Of a DNA stretch of 64,000 nt, positions 48,301-60,819 are shown one piece after another. The notes under the pieces were generated by a model. That model worked only from the letters and a program-made list of their open reading frames with translations, made no database searches and was not told the DNA's origin. Each line of letters starts with the position of its first letter. The first letter of the stretch is position 1. Source of the stretch: Chrysoperla carnea (Eukaryota > Arthropoda > Insecta > Neuroptera > Chrysopidae); assembly GCF_905475395.1 (NCBI RefSeq), contig NC_058339.1, forward strand, positions 10,734,001 to 10,798,000, given 5' to 3'. Position numbers and translations under genes: made by a program.

Positions 48301-50107
48301 CTATATTTCTAGAAAATATCTTAAAAAAAATATTATTTCGGTTGATATATCTCCAAGCTAGGGCTCTAAGACATATTGGTGTCTTTTCTTAAAAACTTTT
48401 TCTTAAAGCGGTGCAAACAAAAGTTATTAACAATTTAATTGTTAAAATCCCTGTAACTCAAACACAATCGATTGTAGCGACCAAAGTTGCTGAAAAAAAT
48501 TTGCAGCGTTTAGGTGGAAGATGTAGTTTGGAATGTAAGTAACTTAGTAAAAACCAATTAAACTCGAGACCCCTGGTAATGGTAGAAAGGGGTTGATTAG
48601 AAAGGGGCTTGATTTTAGGGGTTAAAATCGTTTTTTTTTTTTTTTATCTAGGGTGAAAAATGACCTCCTAGCGAAAAACAAGTTCTACAGAAAAGTTTTA
48701 GGTAATAAAAAATTGAAAAACTTTGTACAGGACTTTTTTCAACATAACCTCAAATTTCTTGAGAAAATCGCAAAAAACAATTTTTCAGTACGAATGTCTG
48801 TTAACACATCTGAACGTTTTATGTAATTTTCACATAAAATTTGTGGTTATGTTGAAAAAATTCCCGTACAAAAGTTTTTCAATTTTGCAGAACTTTTCAA
48901 TTTTTCGGATATATCTTAGAAAAAAGTCTTCATCGTTAAATAACTCGATTATGAGTTCATGTTATTTTATCCCCATGTCATTAACTATTCACATATACGG
49001 GAAAAATGCGTGATATATCTCAAAGCAAAAAATAGTCGACAAAAAATACAATATTTTACCGTACGATAAAAAATCGTAATATATGGAAATTATTCTAAAC
49101 GTTATATTTGTAAAATTATCCGTTACTTTTTCATATAATTTTTTTAAGAAATTGTAAAATATTGCATGATACAAATTTGTTTTATGATTTTTTTTTAATG
49201 CTCACATATTTTACATAAATGTTTTTATAAAAATAATTGAATAATAATAATTATTATTATGTTTGAGTGTCATATGGAATTTTCTAAATTATAAAAAAAA
49301 AAAAAAACTATTGTATTTTCCAGTGAGTTGTTTTTGCGGTACATGCATCCGCGAGCAATGTGGCTAAATTACAGACCACTATTACTTACTCATTCACTAT
49401 AACTTAGTTCCTATAAAAATAATGGTTTTGTTGATATGCGTGTGTGTATTTGTTATATACCTACAATTTTGAAGCCCATTACGCTAGTCAAACCATTTGT
49501 TTGTGTATAGTAATAGACCCTTGTCTTGATGTCGATTTCAGTGTAAATTTCATAAAAATTTGGGGTGACACAGCAAGGGGTGTGGCATTCATATTCTCAC
49601 CTGTACCGCGCATAATGCACGCCATGGTGCTTAAACTTTCTTTTACATATAGAAACATCTTTTCCATATGGTTCCTGGTGGGTCATTTTACTCGAAAAAT
49701 TGCAGCATGGGTTTGTGTGATAATAAATTTTTGGAGGATATCACTATATCAGTGTTGGTGTGTACGCCATACTGTACCGGTGTGAACGCTATTCTGTATA
49801 CTGTATTAAGAGTGTTGTAACATTAGCAATATTCATGGCGGACGAATCTATGCAGTATGGCCGCTAGGCCCATACTGGTTGACGTCACAATACCTCTGAT
49901 GAATATTCCTATTCAGTACTGTAATATTTCTTATGCTAACATAGATATTATATGTATCTGTGTCTATTCCATACCAGCATTGTAGTAAACGCCATGCATT
50001 TCTTATCCTGTACATGTTAATCACCTTCCAGTCAAACATGCTTGAATTAACATTTACTGAAATGTGAATATACTGAAACCGGGCTGTTGTCGATAGTGTG
50101 AAGACAC
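45343..50107. other. Long A/T-rich stretch without recognised gene
   Basis: No coding exon with splice sites and no known domain in either strand. Open frames at 48090, 48723 and 49444 (96-113 codons) have no recognisable motif and unlike-gene composition. A TTAA-type repeat end lies at 47785-47809. Confidence 0.5.
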
Positions 50108-50462
50108 TTCTTTTTCTTGTTAAAAGTTGTTTATTTTTTTATAAGGGGCATTGTTTACATTTAAACTTTTGTTCTATCTCGTAACGGTTTACAAGATGGG
50201 ACCTACAGACCCAAGACCCAATTATCCTCGGTTGCTCAATTACCAACTCATCCTCACTTTTTAAGTCGTGAGCACGCTATAAAAATTTCAGCTTGATATC
50301 TCTATTCGTTTTTGAGTTATCCTGTTGTCGGACAGACAGACAGACAACCGGAAATGGACTAATTAGGTAATTTTATGAACACTTATACTTTTGTTGATAG
50401 CATCAATATTTTTAAGCGGAACTAAACTTAATATACCTTGATTTCATATATACATGGTATTA
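50108..50462 (-). repeat. Dispersed repeat family D, reverse copy
   Basis: Shares TTTAAACTTTTGTTCTATCT, TTTCAGCTTGATATCTCT, ACAACCGGAAATGGACTAAT and the end TATATACATGGTAT. Confidence 0.85.
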
Positions 50463-51189
50463 ACATTTTGATACCTGGCATAAATGAAAAACCATTAACC
50501 TTAGAGTGTTGAAATTTTGGTGTTTAAATTGTTTTGTACCTAGATTTAGGTTTGAGGTGCACTAAGAAGTGCATGTTTCATTTTGTAATTCCTTGCACAT
50601 AGAGATAGATTTTCTATATTTCGCATAACTCAAAAACCAACTCTCGTAGAATGAGGATATTTTTTTTTCTTTGATGTTGTAGGGTGGCCTTGACTGGTGC
50701 CGAAAAATTGCTCCGTACTGAAAAAAATCTACTATTTTAGATGTATTTTACTAAATAGTCGAATTTATATTTAAAAACTCGGCTAGTAGAACTGACAGTA
50801 TTATACAATAAACGCTGAGTTGTTTTGATACCAACATTTATGTATTATTATTATATTTATTATAATAGTTGTTGAATCACCTTCGTTGTGAACGCAGCAA
50901 AGAGAGGTCTCTGAACGAACTACTTACTTATTACATTAAATATGTCGTCTATTCATTCATTATGCGTTATACGTATCGTAACATCAAAAGCATACAGAAA
51001 TTCTTTCTTGCATAATAAGGGTTAAAAACAAGTATTTTCTACATTTTATTCATTGCTGTTTCTGTGCTCCTAGATATCGAATCTTGTTTGTATTATTACA
51101 TAATGAGATTGAATTCTCTTTGATAACGTTTTGTATTGTTAAAAATTAAATAAAGGTGAAAATGAACTTTATTAATAAAGATTATAAAT

Positions 51190-52785
51190 GAGAACTATCC
51201 CATCCACTGAGTTTCATCATATTACAAAACGATTTTTTTTTTGCGTTTTTCGCGATTTTTACAAAAGGGTACCCCCCTTAAATTACAAAAAATCGAAAAA
51301 ATTTGTATACCTCCAATTTTGATAAAACTCAGTATATAAGGTAATTTTGACCCAAAAAGTACAAAAATCGGGTGCATTTATTGACTGCTCGAATAATTTT
51401 TGAAATATGGGCTAAAATCGATCCAAATATTGCGATATTTCAGAAACTGTGCATCCAATCATTAAATTAACCTGATTTTTATAGTTTTTGGGTCAAAATT
51501 ACCCCATCCACCGAGTTTCATCAAATTCCCTAACAAAAATTTTTTTTGCGTTTTTCTCGATTTTTACAAAGGGGTACCCCTTAAAAAAATCGAAAAAATT
51601 TGTTTACCTCCAATTTTGATAAAACTCAGTTTATAAGATAATTTTGACCCAAAAAGTACAAAAATCGGGTGCATTTGTTGACTGGTAGAATAGTTTTTGA
51701 GATACGGACTAAAATCGATCAAAATATTACGATATCTCAGAAACTCAATCATTAAATTAACCTGATTTTTATACTTTTTGAATCAAAATTGCCGGTTTGA
51801 ACTTTAAGTATATATAGCTTCAAAACCATTGCTTAAAATATCTCGTACAACCATTAAATATCGTTTCAGATTTTCGATTTATAAAGATGCATTCATATCA
51901 TACCGCTTGGGAGAAGAATGATTATTTTTTGAATATTGTAAATATTGTATATTAAAAAAACCTTAGTAACATTCGCCTTCCTTTTTGAGCCCCTCAGAGG
52001 ATTTTGTAAAAATGAATATTGAAATTGAATATTGTTGAATATTGTAAATCTATAAATATATAGGAGACTTTCTATAGATATAGATAGATAGATAGATAGA
52101 TAGTCACTCATCACGATATCTCTGGAACTATAAGACCTAGAGACTTGAAATTTGGCAGGAATATTCCTTTTGCCAAGTAGAGGTCAGCTAAGAACGGATT
52201 TTACGAAATTCCACCCACAAGGGGGGTTGCGGGGGTGTTCATGAATAAAAAATTCATATTTTTCAATTATGGCTTTTAATAGTTCAAAACTTGATCAGAA
52301 TGTTTTAAATTACATTTAGAAATTTTTTTAACCTTCGGAGGGTAGAAAGGTGTAGCGAGAAAGTAGGAAGGAAATATCGAATATTTACAAATATACCTAA
52401 GTGGGGTATCAAATAAAAGAGCATGACGTGTACATTACAAAACTGTTATCCAACGCAAGGAAATGTGGAGGGAGGGGTGCAAGTGGGGATGTTGCCCAGC
52501 AAAGCGGGTATATTTTACGCCACACAAAGCGGGCGGATAACAGCTAGTATTGTATATTAAAAAAACCTTGGTAACATTATAACATAGGTTGATCTATATT
52601 TGTCTATAAAATTATTAACATACGGTTCTCTTATACACAACTTGCATCCCCTTTTGAGCCTGTTAGAGGATGAATTTTCAAAAATCCCTTCTTAGTGCTC
52701 ACTTACGTTACTTAAGAAACGTATGTACAAAATTCCAGGCTTCTAGACCCAGCTGACAGTCAGCTTCCATTCTTATATACATATG
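51190..52785 (-). mobile_element. Helitron-like family H element, interrupted
   Basis: Reading the minus strand from 52785: ATATAAGAATGGAAGCTGAC, GGGTCTAGAAGCCTG, then the repeated CAAAAACTATTCGA / CCAAAAAGTA units down to 51190. It is interrupted by the separate element 52070-52547; the sequence GTATATTAAAAAAACCTT is present on both sides. Confidence 0.6.
52070..52547 (+). mobile_element. Helitron-like element nested in the previous one
   Basis: Begins in TCTATAGATATAGA-(TAGA)n, then TCACTCATCACGATATCTCT, and ends GGGCGGATAACAGCTAG before T, with GC-rich sequence (CCCAGCAAAGCGGG) before the end. A TC start, a CTAG end followed by T and no inverted repeats fit a non-autonomous Helitron. The exact start within the GATA run is uncertain. 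Confidence 0.6.
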
Positions 52786-52786
52786 G

Positions 52787-53101
52787 TTGTTTAATTTACA
52801 TCTTGGCATAGTACATCTCTCATCAGTATGAGAGAGTACGTACGTATACAATAAAAAATGCAAAGAAGAAAGAGGTGTTATAGGCATGTTTTCATGTTGT
52901 GAGTTGAATGTAGCTTCTATACGCGTTGAGTTGTACCCAGCACACACAGCAGCAGTAGAATCTTCGTACAGATTAAAGGAAATCGAAGATACAGCACTTG
53001 CAAGAAACATACAATATATACAACACCTATTACACGCATTGCTTAGCGCTAGTACTCTGTCATACTCTTGGGATATGCCTATGCCAAGATGTAAATTAAA
53101 C
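52787..53101. repeat. 315-base hairpin element
   Basis: GTTTAATTTACATCTTGGCA at the left is mirrored by TGCCAAGATGTAAATTAAAC at the right. The two overlapping open frames on opposite strands here (52708-53010 and 52886-53182) arise from the symmetry. Confidence 0.75.
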
Positions 53102-53182
53102 GAATGGTATATATTAAATATTAATATGAGTGAACAAAATGCTTATAGCGGGAGTGCTGACGGGATAAATAAAGAAAAATGA

Positions 53183-54162
53183 AAATCCTCTAGATAATTT
53201 TTCCACTATGCTCTGCTCTATATTGTAAATCTAAGATGTATGGATAATGTTCACAACTTATAATATTGACCAAGACAACAACTTATTCTCATATATATTA
53301 TGATGTATAAGACACCCCACCACACTGTGTTGCATACGTGTCAGTTCTAAACATGTGACCAATGGCTAAAAATAAAGCGATTAAATAAACATTGCAGAAG
53401 TAATTGTCTTAAAACTTTGTACGTTTATCGTCTTGAAGTACAACAGAAAATTATATTTATTATATACTCGATATAAAATGATCAAAGGCTAGGTAAATTT
53501 ATTTATTTACTTTACAACTTGAATTAAATGTTGTAAAATTAATTAATGTCCATGACGTAAGACAATCAATTACATAATTTGTGATTTTTCGTTAAAAGTG
53601 AATAATAAATAATTAATTAAAACTTTATAATGCGCCCTAAAAGGAATTGTAATTTACATCAATGGTGAGCTGTTTGTTTCTGTATTATGTGATTTCGATT
53701 CGCTTGCTAATCATTGTTTAATTTTCATTATGAGTTTTATCTGACATAGAGCTTTTTTAATTATTTAAGAGCTTATTATGAGTACAATGTGACCTTATAC
53801 TGAGTAGAGGTAATCGACAATAAAAGGAGACAATAAACCATCTCGAATAATCCCCGAAAAATCAAATATAGTGAATTGTTAGTTAGAAGATTATGTAGAA
53901 TTTTTCCTTAAAAATGACTTGTTTTATTTTGCGTACGAACATTTCATTTTCGAATTAATTGATCAAAAAGGTGGATTAAAAAAAAAGGATATGATATCAA
54001 AGGATCGAATTATAGGCCTTAAAAGTTCGCTGCTTCGAAAGAAGGATTTGATTATCATCAAATAATTGTTTTATTCGAAAGAGGTTTCTTTGAGCTCGAC
54101 CCGTGCGTGCCTGACAGCTTTCAATGCCACAAGTTTGTTTTAATTCTCGATGATAAACTATC
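53183..54162. other. A/T-rich stretch, nothing recognised
   Basis: No gene or family-level repeat seen. Confidence 0.4.
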
Positions 54163-54664
54163 AAGGTATACTAAGTTTAGTCCTAAATTTGTAACATTTA
54201 AAAATATTGATGCTATGAACAAAATTTTGGTATATGTGTTCATAAAAGCACCTAATTAGTCCATTTTCGGCTGTCCGTCTGTCTGTCTGTCATCACGATA
54301 ACTCAAAAATGAAAAAAGATATCAAGTTGAAATTTTTACAACGTGCACAGGTCGAAAAAAGTGAGGACGATTTCGTAAATGAGCAACATAGTCCAATTGG
54401 GTCTTGGACCCATCTTGTAAACCGTCAGAGATAGAACATCATTTTTCGAAGACATCACTGTTTACCCGTGAGGGCGCAAATTGTGTTCGAATATTGTATA
54501 GTATGTATTATATGTGAATATCAGTCATGTGTGTTTGACGTGTATGTATGGTTAGCTATCTCTCTTTACTCACATGACGTGAAAAAACAAACGATTCCGT
54601 AATCAACACTGTCTATACATGGTATTTAAACAATTAACTCAGTCAATTGTTTGTTTCACTTGTT
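54163..54664 (+). repeat. Dispersed repeat family D, 5'-truncated copy
   Basis: Starts at TAAGTTTAGTCC without the TATACCATG end and keeps the right end CAATTGTTTGTTTCACTTGT. Confidence 0.85.
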
Positions 54665-55222
54665 TACCCTGATTTATTCAAATGTATCTTTCTAATTTTT
54701 CTGTCACAAAGCTATACAAGTTCAAATTCCTCAGGTAATAATTAGATACGTCAAGTTTTTCAGTTGCATCCACTCATTCGACAATAACCTTGAATTAACA
54801 GATACCTCAATTTGAAATGAATTGTATTACTCAAAGTTAACTTTTCATGTCAAGCCTAAAAGTTTTTATGAAATGGAAATAATAAATAAATCATTTTCTT
54901 GATATGTTTGTAAAAATAAATACACTTGTGGTTGACGATATCCGATTGTGCATATACATGTCACTTGCTGCTGATATCTAACAATAAAGTGTTTATATAA
55001 TTTTATTAGATGTTTCGTATTTTTCCATTTCCTCTATCTGCTATTTCCGGTTGTTATAAAAGCCAACCGTAATCATATATGTGTTGCCTGCATCCGTCAA
55101 TAATCTATTCGATATTCTAGACAATTTGACAACTATTGCTAAACAAGAATGACCTCGAATATCGAATATTATTTTAAAAAGCATTCATTCACTCGTGGCG
55201 TTTTTCTGTTACTCTTACAAAA

Positions 55223-55443
55223 GGTTAGGTTAGGTTATAAAGGCTGTCCACGAAGGACACACTTAGACTATAGAGCCCATTGTGGTACCATTTTTGTGTT
55301 TTACCACCTTTCCGCTGATAATTTCATTTATCAGCTCCTCAATTTCAGAGGCTGAGTGCATCTCCTTCATGCATATACCATGCACTTAAGCATACCGCCG
55401 ACAGAATTGTTTACGCCTTAACCAACTGAGCTAATAGGGCGAC
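55223..55443 (-). mobile_element. tRNA-derived SINE, family B, copy 1
   Basis: The minus strand begins GCCCTATTAGCTCAGTTGG, a tRNA A box of a different class from family A. It ends in about three AACCT units. A body shared with 27895-28100 (GATAATTTCATTTATCAGC and CTCCTTCAT regions) marks a family. Confidence 0.72.
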
Positions 55444-56203
55444 CTCTTGACAAAAAGTCAAAACAAATACATATAATTCATTTGCTGGAGATTGTGTAAC
55501 GTAATGTATTTTCCTGTAAGGTTTGCGTTGCTAGTAATTATTGTATAAATTAATTAATAATGTTTTACTGTAGCAGCGACGACAGGCAATTAATTAAATG
55601 CATATTATTATGTAATTCCTGAAGTATGTTATAGTAATTATTGTACATTAATTATATAAAACTAAATTACTGTAAAACTAGCATGGAAATAATTCTTGAA
55701 TGTATACAAGAGATTCCATGAATATACGAACAAATGGATCATTACATATAGTTTAATTTAATTTAATTTTTCAATTTTGTATTCATTTAAAATTCACATA
55801 CTCTTTTCCTATGAACGTCACGTATAGGTACTTGATTTTCAATAAAATGACACCGGGTAAAACATTCCTTACATGTAATGTAATAGTAATTACACTTAGA
55901 ATCAATTTGAAAGTTTTTAATTACATAGACTCGTAGAGGAACACGGTGGGACATCCTTAATAATTACTATGACAGAAACTGAAAAAACAATACTTAAATA
56001 ACACACTTAAATTTCACTTTCAAGGGGGTACATGACTAGAAACTGAAAATTTTTCTATTTCGATGCATATTTTTTATCATAAAACGTGTAATATTCAGTG
56101 ATATGATAAATACATCTTTAGTTTCGTGATGAGAGATATGCTCACGCGTTCTCTGTCAAGTATTTCGCGCGTTACAATATTCTTTAACTTTGTAAACTAT
56201 AAT

Positions 56204-56476
56204 TATACCATGTGTATGAAATATTCCAAGGTATACGAAGTTATGCCCCAAGTTTGTAACGCTTAAAAATATTGATGCTAAAATTTTGGTATAGGCGTTC
56301 ATAAAACAACCTAAATAGTCCATTTCCGATTGTCTGTCTGTCTGTTGTTTGTCTGTCCGTCTGCCATCACGATAACTCAAAATCGAAAAGAGATATCAAG
56401 CTGCAATTTTTACAGCGTACTCAGGACGTAAAAAGTGAGGTCGAGTTTGTAAATGAGCAACATAGGTCAATTGGGA
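56204..56476 (+). repeat. Dispersed repeat family D, 3'-truncated copy
   Basis: Runs from TATACCATGTGTATGAAATA to ATAGGTCAATTGGG and then stops. It is surrounded by sequence resembling the TTAA-type element of 12096-14562 (TCGTGATGAGAGA before, GCTCATAATGCGAG and GGGTTAA after), so it is inserted into a copy of that element. Confidence 0.8.
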
Positions 56477-57418
56477 AAGTGTACGAACTAGCCTGAATTT
56501 TCTAACTCGTAGCCTGTAGATCGGCTCAAAAAAACTGAAAAATTCACAATTAGAAAATAGATAAAGGTGTATGAAGATGGAGAAGTTTCAACTACGTATA
56601 CCATTTCGAAAGTAAAAGTTATTTATGTTTTTAATCGAGCATGAGCATTCATAATGCTCATAATGCGAGTTCTAAAGGGTTAAGTTATAGTTTCTATAGA
56701 AAATTAATTTAAAATAAAACCGTGTTAGCTAAAATTACTTTGTTTGAGAAATATGCCTTTAAACCCTTACACACTCTGTATAAGTATTAGTATGTATTTA
56801 TATTATAAATCAACAAACTATATAATAAGGTACAATTGTTCCGGATTTTATGAACAATATAGATATAACACCGGATGTCATTTATAACGGTATGACTTTT
56901 TTTTTTCATATATATTTTTTTAATAATTTTGCAATCATATTTTTGTATCTTTACAAGAAATATATTATGGTTTTAATTGTCTTGTCATTTTTTTTTTCTA
57001 AATGATATTAATTATAATTCTTTTTTGAAATGAAAAAAGGTTTTAATAATGAATGATATAATAATAATCTGGATTCCCGTTTCAGTTTGAAATACAGTTT
57101 ATTAAAATTTATTTTACCTTAAGTAAGTTTTTGACGCTGAGAAAAGTTGTCACACAGAGTAGCTAGATGAAGATAATTGATCCTTTTTCTAATAGTTTCC
57201 GTGGTATATGGTATCTATTGGGAAAATTAACGATGGCGTCAAGCAGTTAAGGTAGTTAAAAGCAGTCTTAAATTCTTAAAAAATCAATAGTGGTCTATGA
57301 TATAACTAGAGTCTAGAAAGTTTTTCTCAAAGCGGGCGATAACGCTTCCTTGAGGGTGCTAGAGGCCTACAAGAGGTGATAAGTGCTAGAGGCCTACGAA
57401 ATTATCGAATATTTTCTA

Positions 57419-58168
57419 CAGGGTTCGAAAATATCCGATATTTATTATAAATATCAAAATATCGGATATTTTTGATATATATCCGATATATATCAAAATT
57501 TTGATATTTTAAAAAAACTAAAATGTTTGAAAGGTTTTATTTACTTAGGCGCTTCAAATCAGACAAATGAAACTAAAACATAAAATATTCTTCTAGATCA
57601 GGCAAAATCAATTAAAAATAATAAAATTTTTATAAATAAAAATCAACTTTAAAACAAAAAACAGTTTTATAAATTGTTATCAGTCAATGGTCATACCTAC
57701 ACTTAGGTAACAAAACAATAAACATTACAAATAATAACTCTAGAGTATAATCAGTCTTTTAATTATCAAATCAGTCATCAGTCATTCGTAATAAACTGTT
57801 AATTATGAAAAAAAAAAAAAAAAAAAAAAATGTCGTTTCATAATTGTGCGTGGTTTGACTGCAAGGAAGATAAAGCTAGATCATCTTCCGATTCTGAATC
57901 TTACTTAAACTTACTCTTTAGTAACGAACTTTTTCTGACACGACACGATTTGAGCTTAGTATTAGTAGGTTTTAACTCTACTCCAATGCCATCAAAATTT
58001 GGGAAGTAGAAATATGGTAACAAACGCCAAAAATTACTAAATAACATTAAATTTTTTAAAATCATTTTTGTATTGATATATATCATAAAAATTCACGTGA
58101 TATATATCGGATAATATATCGGATATATATCATGATATATATCCATTGATATATGTCCTCGAACCCTG
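57419..58168. mobile_element. hAT-like element, 750 bases
   Basis: Inverted ends CAGGGTTCGA at both sides and an exact 8-bp duplication ATTTTCTA (57411-57418 and 58169-58176). The subterminal parts are rich in GATATATATC steps. The interior has a 23-base A run near 57809 and no intact transposase; the short minus-strand frame 57901-58086 could be a remnant. Confidence 0.88.
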
Positions 58169-58578
58169 ATTTTCTAAAATTGTTTTTCAATTTGAATGTC
58201 CCATATTTTGTTTGATTTGTTTTTTTTCATTTTTATTTTTGCTAATATCATTTTTTAAATTGTTCTTCTAGTAATAAATGGACGATTAAAATCTTATTGC
58301 AAAAATAATATTACAAGTTTCCATGTTTGGAAAATAGTTTAATCTTTTATTTTAATAGAAATATGAACGTGGGAACTAGTTATTATATAAATTAAATTCA
58401 TTATTACAAAATTTCATCATATTTGAGAAAATTATTTTCTTTTTATGGTTGATTTAATAGTTACATATACAAGATGTTCATTTTAATCTATTATGGCTAA
58501 AAGCTCGTTTTGTAGTTACCCAATCAAAAAATAACAAACAAAAGTTACTCAAAAGTTAATAAAATAACCAAACAAGAG

Positions 58579-59004
58579 TTTATTACTTATTGCTGTTGTT
58601 TACATTTAATCATGCACACGATATTTATATCATGGTCTATTCGACTATATTTTGATGTAATATGTTACATAGAGGCGTAAACTAAATATTGACAAATATC
58701 TTGTCTAGTAATCTTATTTAAAGAGAATTGAAAAAAATACACTCGAACCAGGATTCGAACCCGGACTTCTTGGATTCATGTCAAGCGCCCTACCAATTAG
58801 GCTATTCGAGTTTTAGACACGAATGCAATTTTTTCAACTCAATGAATTTTTTTAAAATTTGTTTATTCACTTATTTATTATTATTACTTATTGTTGTTGT
58901 TTACATTTAATCATGCACACGATATTTACATCATGGTCTATTCGACTATTTTTTTATGTAATATGTTACATACAGGCGTAAACTAAATATTGGCAAATAT
59001 CTTG
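58579..59004 (+). repeat. Direct repeat pair around the tRNA-like sequence
   Basis: 58579-58708 and 58881-59004 share about 125 bases with few differences (TTTACATTTAATCATGCACA, CATGGTCTATTCGACTAT). The tRNA-like sequence sits in the 170-base spacer. Confidence 0.8.
58741..58811 (-). tRNA. tRNA-like sequence, probably a pseudogene
   Basis: 71 bases fold on the minus strand as a cloverleaf. The 7-bp acceptor ACTCGAA/TTCGAGT is perfect, the D stem is GCCT/GGGC, and the T arm is CCGGG-TTCGAAT-CCTGG. The anticodon stem CTTGA/CCAAG has one mismatch, and its 7-base loop CATGAAT lacks the invariant U33, so the anticodon cannot be read with confidence (TGA if the frame is standard). It could be a decayed tRNA or a SINE head; no CCA is encoded. 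Confidence 0.5.
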
Positions 59005-59029
59005 TTCTCGATAATTTTTTTCGTTTTAT

Positions 59030-59135
59030 AGTTACCGTTCTCACGGACAGATAAATGGATTAACTAGGTGATTGTATAAACACCGATACCAAAATTTTGT
59101 TTGTAGAATCAATATTTCTAAGCGTTAAAAAGTGA
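59030..59135 (-). repeat. Dispersed repeat family D, fragment
   Basis: Shares GGACAGATAAATGGATTAAC, ACCAAAATTTTGTTTGTAG and CAATATTTCTAAGCGTTAA in reverse orientation. Confidence 0.7.
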
Positions 59136-59452
59136 ATATACAATTAAAATCAATGAAAGTTTTACCTTTTATTTGATATATGTAATTGTAACCTATCCAT
59201 ACAGTTAATATGTATAATAATACCTTCTTGGTATTATTAGTTCAAGTGCACTAATTATTGTTGATATTAAGATATAAATATAAATATAATATAATTATAA
59301 TTATAATTAAAATATTTGTTATATTAAGTAGGTACTCAAATTATAATGTTTGTATGTTGTATGATGTATGTAATATGAACTTTCTCTGTAATTGTAAATT
59401 AAATACAAAAACCTTGGATATCAATATCAAAATAATATGCAATTCTATTTCT

Positions 59453-60260
59453 ATGCTAGCAGATACCCGACCGCTTTGCTGGGCAATTTCTCACTTATCC
59501 TATTTTTTTTTCACAATTTTATGCATTTCGAAAACAAAATTTTTTCCTAATATTCTCGATTTTTAAGGGTAAATCGAAAAATTTTTTTAATCTCCAAACT
59601 CAGTATATAAAAGTAGTTTTGACCCAAAAAGTACAAAAATCGGGTGCATTTGTTGACCGGTCGAATAGTTTTTGAGATATGGGCTAAAATCGATCCAAAT
59701 ATTGAGATATCTCAGAAAGTCTGCATCCAATCATTAAATTAACCTGATTTTTATACTTTTTGGATCAAAATTACCCCATCCACCGAGTTTCATCAAATTC
59801 CAAAACAAAATATTTTTTTCGTTTTTCTCGATTTTTTCAAAGAGTTTCAAACCCCTTAAAAAATTCCAAAAAATCAAAATTTTTTTTTACCTCCAATTTC
59901 GATAAAACTCAGGTAATTTTGACCCAAATAGTACAAAAATCGGATGCATTTGTTGACTGATCGAATAGTTTTTGAGATATGGGCTAAAATCGATCCAAAT
60001 ATTGCGATATCTCAGAAACTCTGCATCCAACTTGGATCAAAGTTGCCGATTTGAACTTTAAGTACACAGCTTTAAAACCATTGCTTCAAACATTTCGTAC
60101 AACGATTAAATATCGTTTCAGATTTTCGATTTATAAAGATGCATTCATATCATACCGCTTGGGAGAAGAATGATTATTTTTTGTATATTGTAAATATTGT
60201 ATATTAAAAAAACCTTAGTAACATTCGCCTCCCCTTTTGAGCCCCTCAGAGGATTTTTTT
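59453..60260 (-). mobile_element. Helitron-like family H element with 3' end
   Basis: On the minus strand it ends GCCCAGCAAAGCGG...TATCTGCTAG, a GC-rich hairpin followed by CTAG as in Helitron 3' ends. The body carries the family H units (CCAAAAAGTACAAAAATCGG). The left part from 60260 shares CTCAAAAGGGGAGGCG with the 51-kb copy. Confidence 0.62.
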
Positions 60261-60819
60261 GAGATTTATCATCATTAAATCGCTTAAAATCCAAAGAAAC
60301 TGAAAAAGCGTATTCGTCCTACTATAAATGTGCATTTCTTACTTGTATTGTATTCCTTGTTAGTAGTAATACTACGGTAAGCTGTCAAAAAAACTTGGTT
60401 TTAACCTATATTTGTGTATACACGTACAGGATGGATAATTTTTGGCTGTAGTGCTCGGAAAGAAATATCTTAAAAAGTCCGTATTTGAAGAAACATGATG
60501 CATAGAAGTGCATATTAATTGTACTACTTTCATGTTGTAGGTAATTGAGTTTAAATCCTGTTAAAAATATCTTTCGATGAGCATACGTCATCATATTGTT
60601 GTATTTATTTTGTTTACCTACATACCATTTGTAGTAAAGACATTGTAACCTTGTAGAAAGTGCTTGTATGAATGGCTTGTCAATAATTAATTTAACTCAT
60701 ACATCATACATCATATTGTTGTTTGTCATACATCGCATCCTTTAGTTATTTTTACTCCCACATAAATGGAATTTTATATTTATTTTAATCCAATTATGTT
60801 GTCTATTGAACGTGCTTCT

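Noticed and set aside
48090-48392. Open frame of 100 codons
   Set aside because: Hydrophobic and A/T-driven, no domain, no gene context.
49444-49785. Open frame of 113 codons
   Set aside because: No recognisable motif, no splice sites or neighbours to support it; probably chance.
52708-53182. Two overlapping frames on opposite strands, ~100 codons each
   Set aside because: They lie in the arms of a 315-base hairpin; the mirrored frames are an effect of symmetry.
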